Source: Gammaproteobacteria bacterium HGW-Gammaproteobacteria-13 (lineage in GTDB: Bacteria > Pseudomonadota > Gammaproteobacteria > Pseudomonadales > Pseudomonadaceae). From it: DNA of 64,000 nucleotides. A model generated the notes under the pieces. It saw only the letters and a program-made list of their open reading frames with translations. It ran no database searches and was not told the DNA's origin. This document shows, piece after piece, positions 1 to 10,509 of the stretch (the stretch's first letter is position 1; each line of letters begins with the position of its first letter). The stretch is taken from assembly GCA_002840155.1 (NCBI GenBank), contig PGZH01000012.1, forward strand, positions 18,179 through 82,178, in the 5' to 3' direction. A program made the position numbers and the translations under genes.

Positions 1-90
1 TACCTGAACTGGTTTTAGTGTTGCTTGCGGCCTGGAGGCTAGTGAAAAATAGTGAATCACTCACATGAACCGATTTTCTGGACGTGAATA
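1..90. other. Sequence of unknown origin replacing the rest of recA
   Basis: Recognisable recA coding sequence ends at position 91 and these 90 bases bear no resemblance to the expected recA continuation, which should encode the Walker A loop immediately. The stretch is AT-richer than its neighbours and contains a small perfect palindrome at 51-61 (AGTGAATCACT) and a direct repeat of TAGTGAA. It may be the end of an insertion sequence, an intron, or the repeat-end overlap of an assembled contig. Only one end is visible, so no target duplication or terminal repeat can be tested. I do not recognise the element. Confidence 0.6.
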
Positions 91-282
91 GTAGATTTCA
101 ACGATACGGCCTTTCGGCAGACCGCCAATGCCCAGCGCGATATCCAGACCCAGCGAACCGGTGGAGATAGCAGGAATCGCCTGACGATCATGATCGCCCA
201 TGCGCATCACCGCACCCTTGCCGAATTGCTTTTCAATCTGGCCCAGGGCTGCCGCCAAGGCGCGCTTCTTATTCTCGTCCAT
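61..282 (-). pseudogene. recA: recA 5' fragment, interrupted after codon 64
   Basis: RecA is the strand-exchange ATPase that starts homologous recombination and triggers LexA self-cleavage. The first 64 residues ([15 protein letters not shown]... to KGRIVEIY) are a standard Pseudomonas RecA N-terminus. The next expected residues, the Walker A loop GPESSGKT, are absent. Instead there are nine unrelated codons and a TGA at 61-63. As written the product is a 73-residue fragment without ATP site, DNA-binding loops or core. The start at 282 is supported by GAGGA eight bases upstream and by a LexA box further up. Either the gene is truly inactivated by an insertion, or it is split by an element removed in RNA, or the left edge is an assembly break at a repeat. 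Confidence 0.9.
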
Positions 283-329
283 TTAAGTCCTCACGTAATC
301 AAGAAGGGCCAGCTAGCGGCCACCAACAA

Positions 330-345
330 CTGTATAAGTAGACAG
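330..345. promoter_or_regulatory. LexA (SOS) box of recA
   Basis: The 16-base match CTG-N10-CAG (CTGTATAAGTAGACAG on the plus strand) fits the gamma-proteobacterial LexA consensus and lies 48 bases upstream of the recA start. It indicates SOS control of recA by LexA. Its conservation next to a broken recA suggests the break is recent or artefactual. Confidence 0.9.
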
Positions 346-372
346 TATTATTCCACAGGGCAAGTCGCCCGC

Positions 373-885
373 CTACCCCGCGTTTGGATTTTCTTGCGCA
401 AGCAGGCGCAACAGCCCAGCCAGCGCGGCCTCAACCGTTTGTCGGCGAACTTCGCTGCGATCCCCGGCAAACTGCCGGCGCACACTGAATAGCTGCTCAG
501 CATCGCCCCAAGCCAGCCAGACTGTGCCCACCGGCTTCTCCGGTGAGCCGCCATCCGGCCCAGCGACACCGCTGACGGCCACCGCAAAGCGCGCGCCACT
601 ATTAGCCTGCGCACCACGCACCATGGTCTCGACTACCTCCTGGCTCACCGCCCCAACCATAGTGAACAGCGTCTCGGGAACATTCAGCTGTCTAGTCTTC
701 TGCGCATTGGAGTAAGTGACATAACCGGCTTCAAACCAGGCAGAGCTACCGGGAATCCGCGTTATCGCCTCGGCAATACCGCCGCCGGTGCAGGATTCGG
801 CGGTGGTCACCTGGGCCTTGGCGGCAAGCAATTGTGCGCCCAGCTCGGCAGCCAGTTGGGTCAAGGCATTTTCATTAGCAGTCAT
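373..885 (-). CDS. cinA: CinA-type nicotinamide-nucleotide amidohydrolase (PncC)
   Basis: A 170-residue stand-alone C-terminal CinA domain (PncC family). It hydrolyses nicotinamide mononucleotide to nicotinate mononucleotide and ammonia in pyridine-nucleotide recycling. Family motifs are clear: TTAESCTGG at residues 27-35, which includes the catalytic Ser, GYVTYSN near 54-60, and AVSGVAGPDGG near 113-123. I chose the ATG at 885 because homology begins there; the open frame extends much further upstream over mutS, but that part is only antisense shadow. It lies directly upstream of recA, 90 bases away, in the usual Pseudomonas arrangement. recA has its own SOS promoter in the gap. It is divergent from mutS. 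Confidence 0.93.
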   Translation of the reverse strand: MTANENALTQLAAELGAQLLAAKAQVTTAESCTGGGIAEAITRIPGSSAWFEAGYVTYSNAQKTRQLNVPETLFTMVGAVSQEVVETMVRGAQANSGARFAVAVSGVAGPDGGSPEKPVGTVWLAWGDAEQLFSVRRQFAGDRSEVRRQTVEAALAGLLRLLAQENPNAG

Positions 886-963
886 CTGCACTCCGGGGTT
901 AAAGCCAGCCAGGCCGATACCGTACACTAGGCGCTTTTGCGATTCAGCCGGACAGTTAAAACG

Positions 964-3537
<2,574 letters not shown>

Positions 3538-3618
3538 CGTTATTGCGTGCGAACTGTTAGAATCGCGCGCATTTTTATGACTGCCCGACTTAAAGCCTGA
3601 GCCGTGGCCATTACCCCT

Positions 3619-3652
3619 AGCCTGCTGAAACCCGCATAGAACGGGGCAGGCT
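3619..3652 (+). promoter_or_regulatory. Nested hairpin in the fdxA leader
   Basis: AGCCTGC and GCAGGCT enclose a second pair CCCG/CGGG, giving a two-tier stem. It ends 23 bases before the fdxA start and just before the Shine-Dalgarno GAGGAGA. It could shield or stabilise the fdxA mRNA 5' end. Function is inferred only. Confidence 0.4.
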
Positions 3653-3675
3653 GGCGCCCGAGGAGAGAATCAGAA

Positions 3676-3999
3676 ATGACCTTCGTCGTTACCGACAACT
3701 GCGTCAAATGCAAATACACCGACTGCGTAGAAGTCTGCCCGGTGGACTGCTTCTACGAAGGCCCGAACTTCCTGGTGATCCACCCGGACGAGTGCATCGA
3801 CTGCGCACTCTGCGAGCCTGAGTGCCCTGCACAAGCCATCTTCTCCGAAGATGAGGTGCCGGAAGATCAGCAGGAATACATCGAACTGAACGCTGATCTG
3901 GCCGAAGTCTGGCCGAATATCACCGAGAAGAAAGAGTCCCTGCCGGACGCTGAAGAGTGGGATGGCGTGAAGGACAAGCTGCAGTACCTGGAGCGCTAG
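3676..3999 (+). CDS. fdxA: Seven-iron ferredoxin FdxA
   Basis: A 107-residue electron carrier of the 3Fe-4S/4Fe-4S ferredoxin family (Azotobacter FdI type). Cysteines at 9, 12, 17 and 21 and the second cluster motif [12 protein letters not shown] near residues 40-51 supply the ligands for the two clusters. The acidic C-terminal half ([11 protein letters not shown] and following) is typical. The start has a strong GAGGAGA Shine-Dalgarno sequence. The gene stands alone between mutS and the rsmZ/rpoS region and ends at a strong intrinsic terminator. The partner oxidoreductase is not shown here. Confidence 0.96.
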   Translation: MTFVVTDNCVKCKYTDCVEVCPVDCFYEGPNFLVIHPDECIDCALCEPECPAQAIFSEDEVPEDQQEYIELNADLAEVWPNITEKKESLPDAEEWDGVKDKLQYLER

Positions 4000-4022
4000 T
4001 ACTTAGCTGCGCTGGCTACACA

Positions 4023-4047
4023 AAAAACCCGCCTTGCGCGGGTTTTT
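4023..4047 (+). terminator. Intrinsic terminator of fdxA
   Basis: AAAAACCCGC pairs with GCGGGTTTTT around a five-base loop and ends in a T run, 24 bases after the fdxA stop. The A/T symmetry allows action in both directions. Confidence 0.88.
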
Positions 4048-4123
4048 ACTTTTCTGCAGTCCCGAAATTGCCTGAAACAAGGCAACAGAATGATCTGCAA
4101 ACGATAGATACACAAAATGCGGA

Positions 4124-4260
4124 CAAAAAAAGGGGCGACTCGCGTCGCCCACTCTTTTGTCCCTAGTCCCTGTATTTCCCAGCTCATCTTCCTGATGAAT
4201 CGCCTCTTGCGATGTCCTGATTGTCTTCCTGACAACCTGTGCTTGTCCCTGAGCACAGGT
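4124..4260 (-). ncRNA. rsmZ: RsmZ-type small RNA, antagonist of RsmA/CsrA
   Basis: The leftward transcript carries seven GGA motifs. Three sit in hairpin loops: CAGGGACA on a perfect 9-bp stem (4235-4260), AGGA in TTGTC/GACAA, and AGGA in CATC/GATG. The others lie in single-stranded linkers (CAGGACA, TGGGAAA, AGGGACT, AGGGACA). It ends in a GC-rich hairpin with a T run. This is the design by which RsmZ/RsmY sequester RsmA and relieve its translational repression. The position between fdxA and rpoS is where Pseudomonas rsmZ is found, and a perfect GacA box lies upstream. A promoter candidate is TTGTTA-N16-TAGTAT with the -10 at 4264-4269. The exact 5' end is uncertain by a few bases. Open frames over this stretch are shadows. 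Confidence 0.93.
4125..4150 (-). terminator. Terminator of rsmZ
   Basis: On the minus strand GGGCGAC-GCGA-GTCGCCC is followed by C and seven T. It forms the 3' end of the sRNA. Confidence 0.9.
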
Positions 4261-4342
4261 GTAATACTAGCGATTTCCGCCTTCCTAACAAGCGCTTAAA
4301 ACTCCATTCAAATGGTCTTTAGCCTTCGCCAGTAAAATTAAA

Positions 4343-4360
4343 TATTGTTTAAAAACAATA
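4343..4360. promoter_or_regulatory. AT-rich palindrome between the GacA box and the rsmZ promoter
   Basis: TATTGTTT-AA-AAACAATA is a perfect palindrome inside an AT-rich tract (about 4330-4375). In Pseudomonas the rsmZ upstream linker is known to be bound by the H-NS-like proteins MvaT/MvaU. That this tract serves so here is inferred. Confidence 0.4.
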
Positions 4361-4419
4361 ACTTAAAATAAAAAAGAGCACTTCGCCGGCCGCCTTGCGC
4401 ACCAATGGCTTACGCACCT

Positions 4420-4437
4420 TGTAAGCAATGACTTACA
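4420..4437. promoter_or_regulatory. GacA box (upstream activating sequence) of rsmZ
   Basis: TGTAAG-N6-CTTACA is a perfect match to the GacA-binding palindrome that drives rsmY/rsmZ. It ends about 160 bases upstream of the presumed RNA start, a distance typical for rsmZ. A second weaker inverted repeat, GCTTAC-N7-GTAAGC, overlaps it at 4408-4426. It places the RNA under the GacS/GacA two-component system. Confidence 0.93.
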
Positions 4438-4522
4438 CAAGCACTCACAAAACTCGCCAGCAATATCTTCTGGTGACATCCATGACGCTCACTAGAGAGT
4501 GGCGGCCATGGAACATAGGCAC

Positions 4523-4546
4523 AAAAAACCCGGCCAGGGCCGGGTT
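4523..4546 (-). terminator. Intrinsic terminator of rpoS
   Basis: AACCCGGCC and GGCCGGGTT form a 9-bp stem with a two-base loop, followed on the minus strand by TTTT. It lies 20 bases beyond the rpoS stop. Confidence 0.88.
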
Positions 4547-4565
4547 GAGTGTTAACGCATCAAGC

Positions 4566-5576
4566 TCACTGGAACAGTGAGTCGCTCGACAGGCCATTCT
4601 TCTCCAGAATCTCCCGCAGACGCTTGAGGGCTTCGACCTGAATCTGCCGAACACGCTCACGGGTCAGGCCGATTTCCTGGCCAACTTCTTCCAGGGTGCA
4701 GCTTTCATGGCCACGCAGACCGAAGCGGCGAATCACCACCTCACGCTGCTTGTCGGTCAATTCAGACAGCCACTGGTCGATGCTCTGCGACAGATCATCG
4801 TCCTGCAGCAACTCACAGGGATCGGTCGGACGATCATCGGTCAGGGTATCGAGCAGGGTTTTGTCCGAGTCCTGGCCCAGTGAGACATCCACCGAGGAAA
4901 CACGCTCATTCAAGCCGAGCATGCGTTTAACTTCGCCCACCGGTTTTTCCAGCAGGTTGGCAATTTCTTCTGCAGAAGGCTCATGGTCGAGCTTCTGGGT
5001 CAATTCGCGAGCTGCGCGCAGGTAGACGTTGAGCTCTTTCACCACATGAATGGGGAGGCGAATGGTACGGGTCTGATTCATGATCGCCCGTTCGATGGTC
5101 TGGCGGATCCACCAGGTGGCATAGGTCGAAAAACGGAAACCACGCTCGGGATCGAATTTCTCTACCGCGCGGATCAAACCGAGGTTGCCCTCTTCAATCA
5201 GATCCAGCAGAGACAAACCACGATTGACGTAACGCCGAGCGATCTTCACCACCAGGCGCAGGTTGCTTTCAATCATGCGCTTGCGGCCGGCAGGGTCGCC
5301 CTTCTGCGCCAGGCGCGCAAAGAACACTTCTTCTTCAGGAGTCAGGAGAGGGGAAAAGCCGATTTCGTTGAGGTACAGCTGAGTGGCGTCGAGCGCGCGG
5401 GTGTAATCGATGTACTTATGCTGTTTGCTGCTGGTTGCGGATGCTTTGGTTTTGCTGCGGGAAAGTGGCGGTTGCGCTTCTTCGTCTGAATCATCGTCAA
5501 GGACAATAGCAGGCTCCATCAGGAGCACTTCATCATCGACGTCAAACTCCGGCGCTTCTTTTTTATTGAGAGCCAT
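4566..5576 (-). CDS. rpoS: Stationary-phase sigma factor RpoS
   Basis: RpoS (sigma S, 336 residues) directs RNA polymerase to stationary-phase and general-stress promoters. The acidic N-terminus is followed by region 1.2 ([17 protein letters not shown]), region 2 with the core-binding and -10 segment ([20 protein letters not shown], then the [11 protein letters not shown] block), region 3, and region 4 with helix-turn-helix [18 protein letters not shown] near the C-terminus. Length and sequence match Pseudomonas RpoS and there is no disrupting mutation, which matters because rpoS is often lost in lab strains. It is downstream of nlpD, where the main rpoS promoter is expected inside the nlpD coding region. 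rsmZ follows it. Confidence 0.98.
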   Translation of the reverse strand: MALNKKEAPEFDVDDEVLLMEPAIVLDDDSDEEAQPPLSRSKTKASATSSKQHKYIDYTRALDATQLYLNEIGFSPLLTPEEEVFFARLAQKGDPAGRKRMIESNLRLVVKIARRYVNRGLSLLDLIEEGNLGLIRAVEKFDPERGFRFSTYATWWIRQTIERAIMNQTRTIRLPIHVVKELNVYLRAARELTQKLDHEPSAEEIANLLEKPVGEVKRMLGLNERVSSVDVSLGQDSDKTLLDTLTDDRPTDPCELLQDDDLSQSIDQWLSELTDKQREVVIRRFGLRGHESCTLEEVGQEIGLTRERVRQIQVEALKRLREILEKNGLSSDSLFQ

Positions 5577-5640
5577 TTTTGTTATTCCTTGCTGAGTTCG
5601 ACAGCAAGCCCTGGCGAGACCAAATCCCTGGTTACACCAA

Positions 5641-5672
5641 AGCCTGTCCCTCCCACGTGGTGGAGACAGGCT
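5641..5672 (-). promoter_or_regulatory. Hairpin in the nlpD-rpoS gap (rpoS leader)
   Basis: AGCCTGTC and GACAGGCT close a 32-base hairpin with extra CC/GG pairs and a CCACGTGG core in the loop. It lies 10 bases after nlpD and within any rpoS transcript started inside nlpD. Only TTT follows, so it is a weak terminator at best; a structured rpoS leader is as likely. Confidence 0.45.
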
Positions 5673-5681
5673 AGCGCAAGA

Positions 5682-6545
5682 TCAACGTCGCGGCAGGTAT
5701 TGCAACGGGTCGACAGGTTTACCTTGGCGGCGCACTTCAAAGTGAAGTTTCACCCGGTCGGTTCCTGTGGAACCCATTTCGGCAATTTTCTGCCCGGCTT
5801 TGACCTGTTGCCCCTCCTGCACCAACAACCTGCGGTTGTGACCGTAGGCGCTTACGTAGGTATCGCTATGTTTGATGATCACTAATTCGCCGTAGCCCCG
5901 TAAACCACTCCCGGCGTAGACCACTGAACCATCAGACGCAGCTAAAACAGGCTGGCCCAATTCTCCGCCGATATCAATGCCTTTATTCAAACTGCCGTTT
6001 GAGGAAAAACGCCCGATAACCGGCCCATTGGACGGCCACAGCCAACCCGATGCAGAGCGCTGCGTGGGCGGTAACGCGGTGACGCTTGGCGTGGTTTTCA
6101 CCGGCGCTGGCGGTTGGGTTTGTACGGGTTTGGTTTGCATGGGTGAGCTAGGACGGCCGGGCGGCGGCGGGCTAACCACAGGAGCCGTCGCTACCACGGG
6201 CGGGCGACTGGCAGGCTGTCCATCAAAGCGGATGATTTGGCCTACGCGGATCAGGTAAGGCGGCGCAATGCCATTGCGGGCAGCCAGCGCCTTCCAATCC
6301 CAGCCGAAGCGGAACGCAATCGAGTACAGCGTATCGCCACGTTGCACTTGATACTGGCCACTGCTGACCGGCTGGCGCTGCGGTGCCTGAGTGGCGCCGC
6401 CCTGGGTACGGTCAACCACCTTGACGCCACCCGGAGGCGGGCTTGCACAAGCGCTGAGCAGCGCACCGAAGACAAGGCCACTCAACAGGGTACGAGCACT
6501 GCTGGCGCGAATCGGCAATTGAATGGCTGTGAAACTCACCTGCAT
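5682..6545 (-). CDS. nlpD: NlpD, lipoprotein activator of cell-wall amidase (degenerate LytM)
   Basis: An outer-membrane lipoprotein of 287 residues. The signal peptide ends in the lipobox LLSAC with Cys33. A LysM peptidoglycan-binding domain covers about residues 65-107 (YQVQRGDTLYSIA...VGQIIRF), then a proline-rich linker, then a LytM/M23 domain from about 165. The LytM zinc ligands are lost: NKGIDIG replaces HxG-D and KLHFEV replaces HxH. So it is not a peptidase. Such NlpD/EnvC proteins activate amidases for daughter-cell separation. A GTG two codons in (6539) has the better spaced GGGAG and may be the true start. It is upstream of rpoS, as in other gamma-proteobacteria. Confidence 0.93.
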   Translation of the reverse strand: MQVSFTAIQLPIRASSARTLLSGLVFGALLSACASPPPGGVKVVDRTQGGATQAPQRQPVSSGQYQVQRGDTLYSIAFRFGWDWKALAARNGIAPPYLIRVGQIIRFDGQPASRPPVVATAPVVSPPPPGRPSSPMQTKPVQTQPPAPVKTTPSVTALPPTQRSASGWLWPSNGPVIGRFSSNGSLNKGIDIGGELGQPVLAASDGSVVYAGSGLRGYGELVIIKHSDTYVSAYGHNRRLLVQEGQQVKAGQKIAEMGSTGTDRVKLHFEVRRQGKPVDPLQYLPRR

Positions 6546-6595
6546 CTCCCTCGGGCAAAACTGCTTACATCTAACTGGCGTGCATTGTGCCGCAA

Positions 6596-7534
6596 TTATG
6601 GGTTATCACCAGCGCTTTGCGGATTGCGCCCAGCCAGCCACTCCAGGCCTAGAACCAGCAGAATGCCGGCAATCGCCAGGGCAACGGCCAACAGCAACTG
6701 CGGGTCCTGGCCGCTGATTTCGGCAAATTGCGCAGGCCAGAGATTGGCTTGCAACAGCGGCACCTGCTCACCACGGCTATCGGCACGCCAGGTCAGAGTT
6801 TCCTTCCAGGGCCAGATCTTGTTCAGCGAACCGATCATCAACCCTGTGAGAAACGCCAGCGTCAGGTCACGCCAGCGCGCCAGCAGCCAACGCAGAATTC
6901 CGGCAAAGCTGACAATCCCCACCAGACAACCACTGGCAAAAATCAGCAGCACGGTAATATCCAGGCCCTTCACCGCCGTCAGCACAAAGCTGTACAGCCC
7001 CAGCAGCACCAGAATAAAGCTGCCGGAGATACCCGGCAGAATCATCGCGCAGATGGCGATAGCGCCGGCGAAGAACAGACTCAGCGGGTCATGCCCCAAC
7101 TGCAGGGGCGACGCCACGGTAATCCAGTAGGCGAATGCCGCCCCTAGAATCAGGCTGACAACCCGCGTCCAGTTCCAGCGCTGAATTTCGCGAACCACCA
7201 AATGTGTGGAAACCAGAATCAGACCGAAGAAGAACGACCACACCGGAATCGGCTGCTCGACCAGCAGGTAGGTGATCAGCCGCGCCAGACTCAGCACGCT
7301 GGTCATAACGCCCAGCAGCAGCACCAGCAGAAAGGTTGCATTGGCGGCTTTCCAGGCCTCAACAACACGCCCACGCAGCAACAGACCCAGGGCCACCGGC
7401 ACGCTGGCAATCGAGCGCAGCAACTCGTCATAGATACCGCTAATAAACGCCACAGTGCCGCCCGACACGCCGGGCACTACGTCGGCAGCGCCCATGGCAA
7501 TGCCTTTGGCGTAGAGCAGGAAATACTTCTTCAT
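6596..7534 (-). CDS. DUF368 membrane protein, probable undecaprenyl-phosphate translocase
   Basis: A 312-residue integral membrane protein with about eight to ten hydrophobic segments. It has two related re-entrant-type motifs, MGAADVVPGVSGGT near the N-terminus and AMILPGISGSF mid-protein, which suggests an internal duplication. DUF368 proteins were recently shown to return the carrier lipid undecaprenyl phosphate across the inner membrane (the PopT-type function, shared with DedA proteins). That role is assigned here by family only. The start at 7534 (MKKYFLLYAKGI) fits homology better than an upstream in-frame codon. It lies 24 bases after pcm and before nlpD on the same strand. uppS, which makes the carrier precursor, is elsewhere in the window. 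Confidence 0.85.
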   Translation of the reverse strand: MKKYFLLYAKGIAMGAADVVPGVSGGTVAFISGIYDELLRSIASVPVALGLLLRGRVVEAWKAANATFLLVLLLGVMTSVLSLARLITYLLVEQPIPVWSFFFGLILVSTHLVVREIQRWNWTRVVSLILGAAFAYWITVASPLQLGHDPLSLFFAGAIAICAMILPGISGSFILVLLGLYSFVLTAVKGLDITVLLIFASGCLVGIVSFAGILRWLLARWRDLTLAFLTGLMIGSLNKIWPWKETLTWRADSRGEQVPLLQANLWPAQFAEISGQDPQLLLAVALAIAGILLVLGLEWLAGRNPQSAGDNP

Positions 7535-7558
7535 GGGTTCATCCGTAAACAATCGAAA

Positions 7559-8239
7559 TCAGGCCAGGGGCCCATTGAGCAAGGGCACAAAGCGCACTGC
7601 ATCCAGCACATGCCGGGAGAAGCCGTCTTCTTCACGGACGATCAGCAGCAGTTCCTGCACATCGCCTGCGCCGACCGGGATCACCAGGCGCCCACCCAGG
7701 GCCAGCTGATCGAGCAAGGCTTGCGGCACATTAGCCGCCGCTGCAGTGACGATGATGCCGTTGTACGGGCCCAGGGCATTCCAGCCTTCCCAGCCGTCGC
7801 CCCAGCGAAACACCACATTACGCAGATTGAGCTGCGCCAGGCGTTCCTTGGCCTTTTCCTGCAGGCTCTGAATCCGCTCAACACTGAATACTCGTTCAAC
7901 CAGCTGCGCCAGAATCGCGGTCTGATAGCCCGAGCCGGTGCCGATTTCCAGCACCTTGTCCAGCGGGCCGGCCGCCAGCAGCAGCTCGCTCATGCGCGCG
8001 ACCATATAAGGCTGCGAGATGGTCTGATTGTTGCCGATCGGCAGCGCGGTGTCTTCGTAGGCGCGATGGGCCAGAGCCTCATCGACAAAGAGATGACGCG
8101 GCGTACGACGGATAGCTTCCAGCACATGGGCGTTGGACAAGCCTTCCTCGTACAGCCGCTGAATCAGCCGCTCACGGGTGCGCTGCGAGGTCATGCCAAT
8201 GCCGCGACGGTGCAACTCGTCCTGTTCCCGGCGGATCAC
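7559..8239 (-). CDS. pcm: Protein-L-isoaspartate O-methyltransferase
   Basis: Pcm methylates isoaspartyl residues in aged proteins using S-adenosylmethionine so that they can revert to aspartate. The SAM-binding motif [14 protein letters not shown] and the family block [16 protein letters not shown] are present; the C-terminus [12 protein letters not shown] is typical. Two starts are possible. GTG at 8239 gives 226 residues, overlaps the surE stop as GTGA and has GGAGGGG five bases upstream. ATG at 8194 gives 211 residues, the length I recall for P. aeruginosa, but has no clear Shine-Dalgarno sequence. I prefer the former on local evidence. The surE-pcm-nlpD-rpoS order is widely conserved. 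Confidence 0.95.
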   Translation of the reverse strand: MIRREQDELHRRGIGMTSQRTRERLIQRLYEEGLSNAHVLEAIRRTPRHLFVDEALAHRAYEDTALPIGNNQTISQPYMVARMSELLLAAGPLDKVLEIGTGSGYQTAILAQLVERVFSVERIQSLQEKAKERLAQLNLRNVVFRWGDGWEGWNALGPYNGIIVTAAAANVPQALLDQLALGGRLVIPVGAGDVQELLLIVREEDGFSRHVLDAVRFVPLLNGPLA

Positions 8240-8985
8240 AGCAGCCCCTCCAACCAGGGTTGCAGGCTGTTGAAGCCGTCGGCAAAGGTACGATCCAGCT
8301 GCAGCGGCGTGACCGAGACATAGCCCTGCATCACCGCGTGAAAATCCGTACCAGGGCCGCCGTCTTCGGCATCACCGGCCACCGAGATCCAGTAACCCTC
8401 TTTGCCACGCGGGTTGACCACCTTCACCGGCGCCGCAGCGCGGGCGCGGTGGCCCAGGCGGGTCAACTGGATGCCACGGATATGCTCCAGCGGCAGATTA
8501 GGGATATTCACATTGAGTACGGTGCGCGGCGGCAGATCGAGCTGCTCATGCGCCTCAACCAGCTTGCGGGCGAAATAGGCCGCGGTTGGCAAATTGTCCG
8601 GCATGCGCGAAAGCAGGGAAAAGGCAAACGCCGGACGCGCCAGAAAGCGCCCTTCCAAAGCCGCTGCGACGGTGCCGGAATACAGCACGTCATCGCCCAG
8701 GTTGGCGCCCAGGTTGATGCCGGAGACCACCAAGTCCGCCACGTGCGGCAACAGGCCGTTAAGCCCCAAGTGCACACAGTCGGTCGGCGTACCGTTCAGG
8801 CTGATATAGCCGTTGGGCAAAGTGCTTGGGTGCAGGGGACGGTCGAGGGTCAGCGAACTGCTCGCGCCGCTCTTGTCCTGATCGGGAGCAATCACCGTGC
8901 ACTCGGCATAGTCGGCCAGCGCCGCATGCAGCGCAGCCAGGCCTGGCGCAGCAACGCCGTCATCATTGGAAATCAGAATACGCAT
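8236..8985 (-). CDS. surE: 5'/3'-nucleotidase SurE
   Basis: SurE is a metal-dependent phosphatase acting on nucleoside 5'- and 3'-monophosphates in stationary-phase survival. The 249-residue product opens with [10 protein letters not shown], whose Asp8-Asp9 pair binds the metal. Further metal and substrate motifs are SGASSSL near residue 40 and [20 protein letters not shown] around 87-106. It overlaps the end of truD by 13 bases and the start of pcm by 4, so the three are translationally coupled. No oddities. Confidence 0.97.
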   Translation of the reverse strand: MRILISNDDGVAAPGLAALHAALADYAECTVIAPDQDKSGASSSLTLDRPLHPSTLPNGYISLNGTPTDCVHLGLNGLLPHVADLVVSGINLGANLGDDVLYSGTVAAALEGRFLARPAFAFSLLSRMPDNLPTAAYFARKLVEAHEQLDLPPRTVLNVNIPNLPLEHIRGIQLTRLGHRARAAAPVKVVNPRGKEGYWISVAGDAEDGGPGTDFHAVMQGYVSVTPLQLDRTFADGFNSLQPWLEGLL

Positions 8986-10031
8986 GGGTTGTCCGTCTGC
9001 CCTGCAGGCAACAGATCGACGAGCTCACGCACCAAGACGGTGGCAAAGCATCCAGCCGGCAGGACGAATTCCAGTTGCAGAATGTCAGGCTCGGGATAAT
9101 GCCACGACAGGCCGCCAATGGGGAGGCGCAGGATACGCCGTTCGTGCGTCATGTCCGCTTCTGCCAACCAGTCGACCAGAACGCTTTCGCGTACGGCCAG
9201 ATCCTGCTCCAGCGCTTGCGCTACACCACCGGCGCTAGATACGCCTGCGCCCCACAACGGGCCCGTTGGATGCAGATCAAGAATCGCCAGGCGCGGATCG
9301 TTGCACTCGGCCTCTCCGGCCACAAAGAAGCTGCGGCTATCGGTAAAGGCCAGCAGATCACCGAGCAGCGCCTGATTCCAGGTGCCTGCAGCTACTCGCT
9401 CGGCCAGCACCTGATTGAACAGGTAGCTGCGCGCCGCCGAGAGCACCCGCGAGCGCACATTGCGCTTCTCCGGCAGGCTCTTGTTCGCCGCAAAATGCCG
9501 GGCATGGGCGACATTCCCACCTTCATGGCCGAAGCGCTGCAAGCCGTAATAGTTGGGAATGCCCTGAGCGGCGATTTGCGTCAGGCGTTGATCCAGCGCC
9601 GCGCGATCCGCGACCAACTGAGTCAGGCGCAGGGTAAAGCCGTTGGCCGCATGGGCGCCGCGCTGCAGTTTGCGGCTATGCCGCACCTGCTTGAGGATGC
9701 TCAGGCTGGCATCTTCGGCTGCGCTCAAATCGGGATCGACTTTGCCCGGCAGGTGCAGGCTGAACCACTGACGGGTCAGGGCCTGACGATCCTTGAGCCC
9801 GGCATAGCTGATCAACCGCAGCGGCACGCCGGCAGCGCGGGCGATGCGTTTGGCCGCTTCCTCGGTGTTCAGCTCGCGCTTTTCCACCCACAGCCAGAGG
9901 TGTTCGCCCTCGCCGGCCAGGGGGATATCCAGCACTTCATCGACCTGAAAATCTTCCGCCACGGCCTTGAGCACCGCAGTACCGCAGGGCTCGCCATGGG
10001 CGCGCGGCCCCAGCAACTCGAGCTCGTTCAT
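8973..10031 (-). CDS. truD: tRNA pseudouridine(13) synthase TruD
   Basis: TruD converts U13 of tRNA-Glu to pseudouridine. The 352-residue protein has the TruD catalytic signature [18 protein letters not shown], with the Asp of GLKDRQ as the catalytic residue near position 80. The family block [14 protein letters not shown] and the [13 protein letters not shown] motif are also present. It starts at 10031 with ATGA overlap with the ispF stop and overlaps surE downstream, so it is an internal member of the ispF-truD-surE-pcm operon. Confidence 0.97.
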   Translation of the reverse strand: MNELELLGPRAHGEPCGTAVLKAVAEDFQVDEVLDIPLAGEGEHLWLWVEKRELNTEEAAKRIARAAGVPLRLISYAGLKDRQALTRQWFSLHLPGKVDPDLSAAEDASLSILKQVRHSRKLQRGAHAANGFTLRLTQLVADRAALDQRLTQIAAQGIPNYYGLQRFGHEGGNVAHARHFAANKSLPEKRNVRSRVLSAARSYLFNQVLAERVAAGTWNQALLGDLLAFTDSRSFFVAGEAECNDPRLAILDLHPTGPLWGAGVSSAGGVAQALEQDLAVRESVLVDWLAEADMTHERRILRLPIGGLSWHYPEPDILQLEFVLPAGCFATVLVRELVDLLPAGQTDNPCVF

Positions 10032-10501
10032 CGTGCGACCAACAGCGCGACGGCATGCACGGCGATACCTTCTTCACGCCCGGTAAAGCCGAGTTTCTCG
10101 GTGGTGGTGGCCTTGACGTTGACCTGATCCAGACTCACCTGCAGGTCTTCGGCAATCCGCGCACGCATGGTCTCGATATGCGGCGCCATCTTCGGTGCCT
10201 GGGCGACGATGGTGGCGTCGACATTACCGACCTGCCAGCCTTTGCCGTGAATAAGGCCGAGTACATGGCGCAGCAGCACGCGGCTGTTCGCACCCTTGAA
10301 GGTCGGATCGGTATCAGGGAAGTGTTTGCCGATATCGCCCAGCGCGGCCGCGCCGAGCAAGGCATCACTCAAGGCATGCAGCAGCACGTCACCATCGGAA
10401 TGAGCCAGCAGGCCGAATTTATGGGGAATCTGCACGCCGCCCAGGGTGATGAAATCGCCCTCACCGAAGCGGTGCACATCGTAGCCGTGGCCAATACGCA
10501 T
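10028..10501 (-). CDS. ispF: 2-C-methyl-D-erythritol 2,4-cyclodiphosphate synthase IspF
   Basis: IspF makes the cyclic diphosphate intermediate of the MEP isoprenoid pathway. The 157-residue protein shows the zinc ligands in GYDVHRF (Asp, His) and the catalytic loop [19 protein letters not shown], plus [23 protein letters not shown] at the C-terminal end. The start is the ATG at 10501 ([10 protein letters not shown]). No Shine-Dalgarno sequence is visible before it; instead a hairpin ends 8 bases upstream. ispD is nearby at 14 kb but not adjacent, unlike the E. coli ispDF arrangement, and the third MEP gene, dxr, is at 34 kb. Confidence 0.97.
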   Translation of the reverse strand: MRIGHGYDVHRFGEGDFITLGGVQIPHKFGLLAHSDGDVLLHALSDALLGAAALGDIGKHFPDTDPTFKGANSRVLLRHVLGLIHGKGWQVGNVDATIVAQAPKMAPHIETMRARIAEDLQVSLDQVNVKATTTEKLGFTGREEGIAVHAVALLVAR

Positions 10502-10509
10502 AAGAAACA

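Noticed and set aside
1..90. Intein or group II intron in recA
   Set aside because: An intein would keep the frame open, but a stop follows after nine codons. The junction does not show the GUGYG start of group II introns. With 90 bases nothing more can be tested.
4117..4299. Small protein frames over the fdxA-rpoS gap
   Set aside because: They coincide with the RsmZ structure, whose GGA loops, terminator and GacA box explain the sequence.
5682..6545. NlpD as an active LytM endopeptidase
   Set aside because: Zinc ligands of the M23 site are replaced (NKGID, KLHFE), so it is an activator, not an enzyme.
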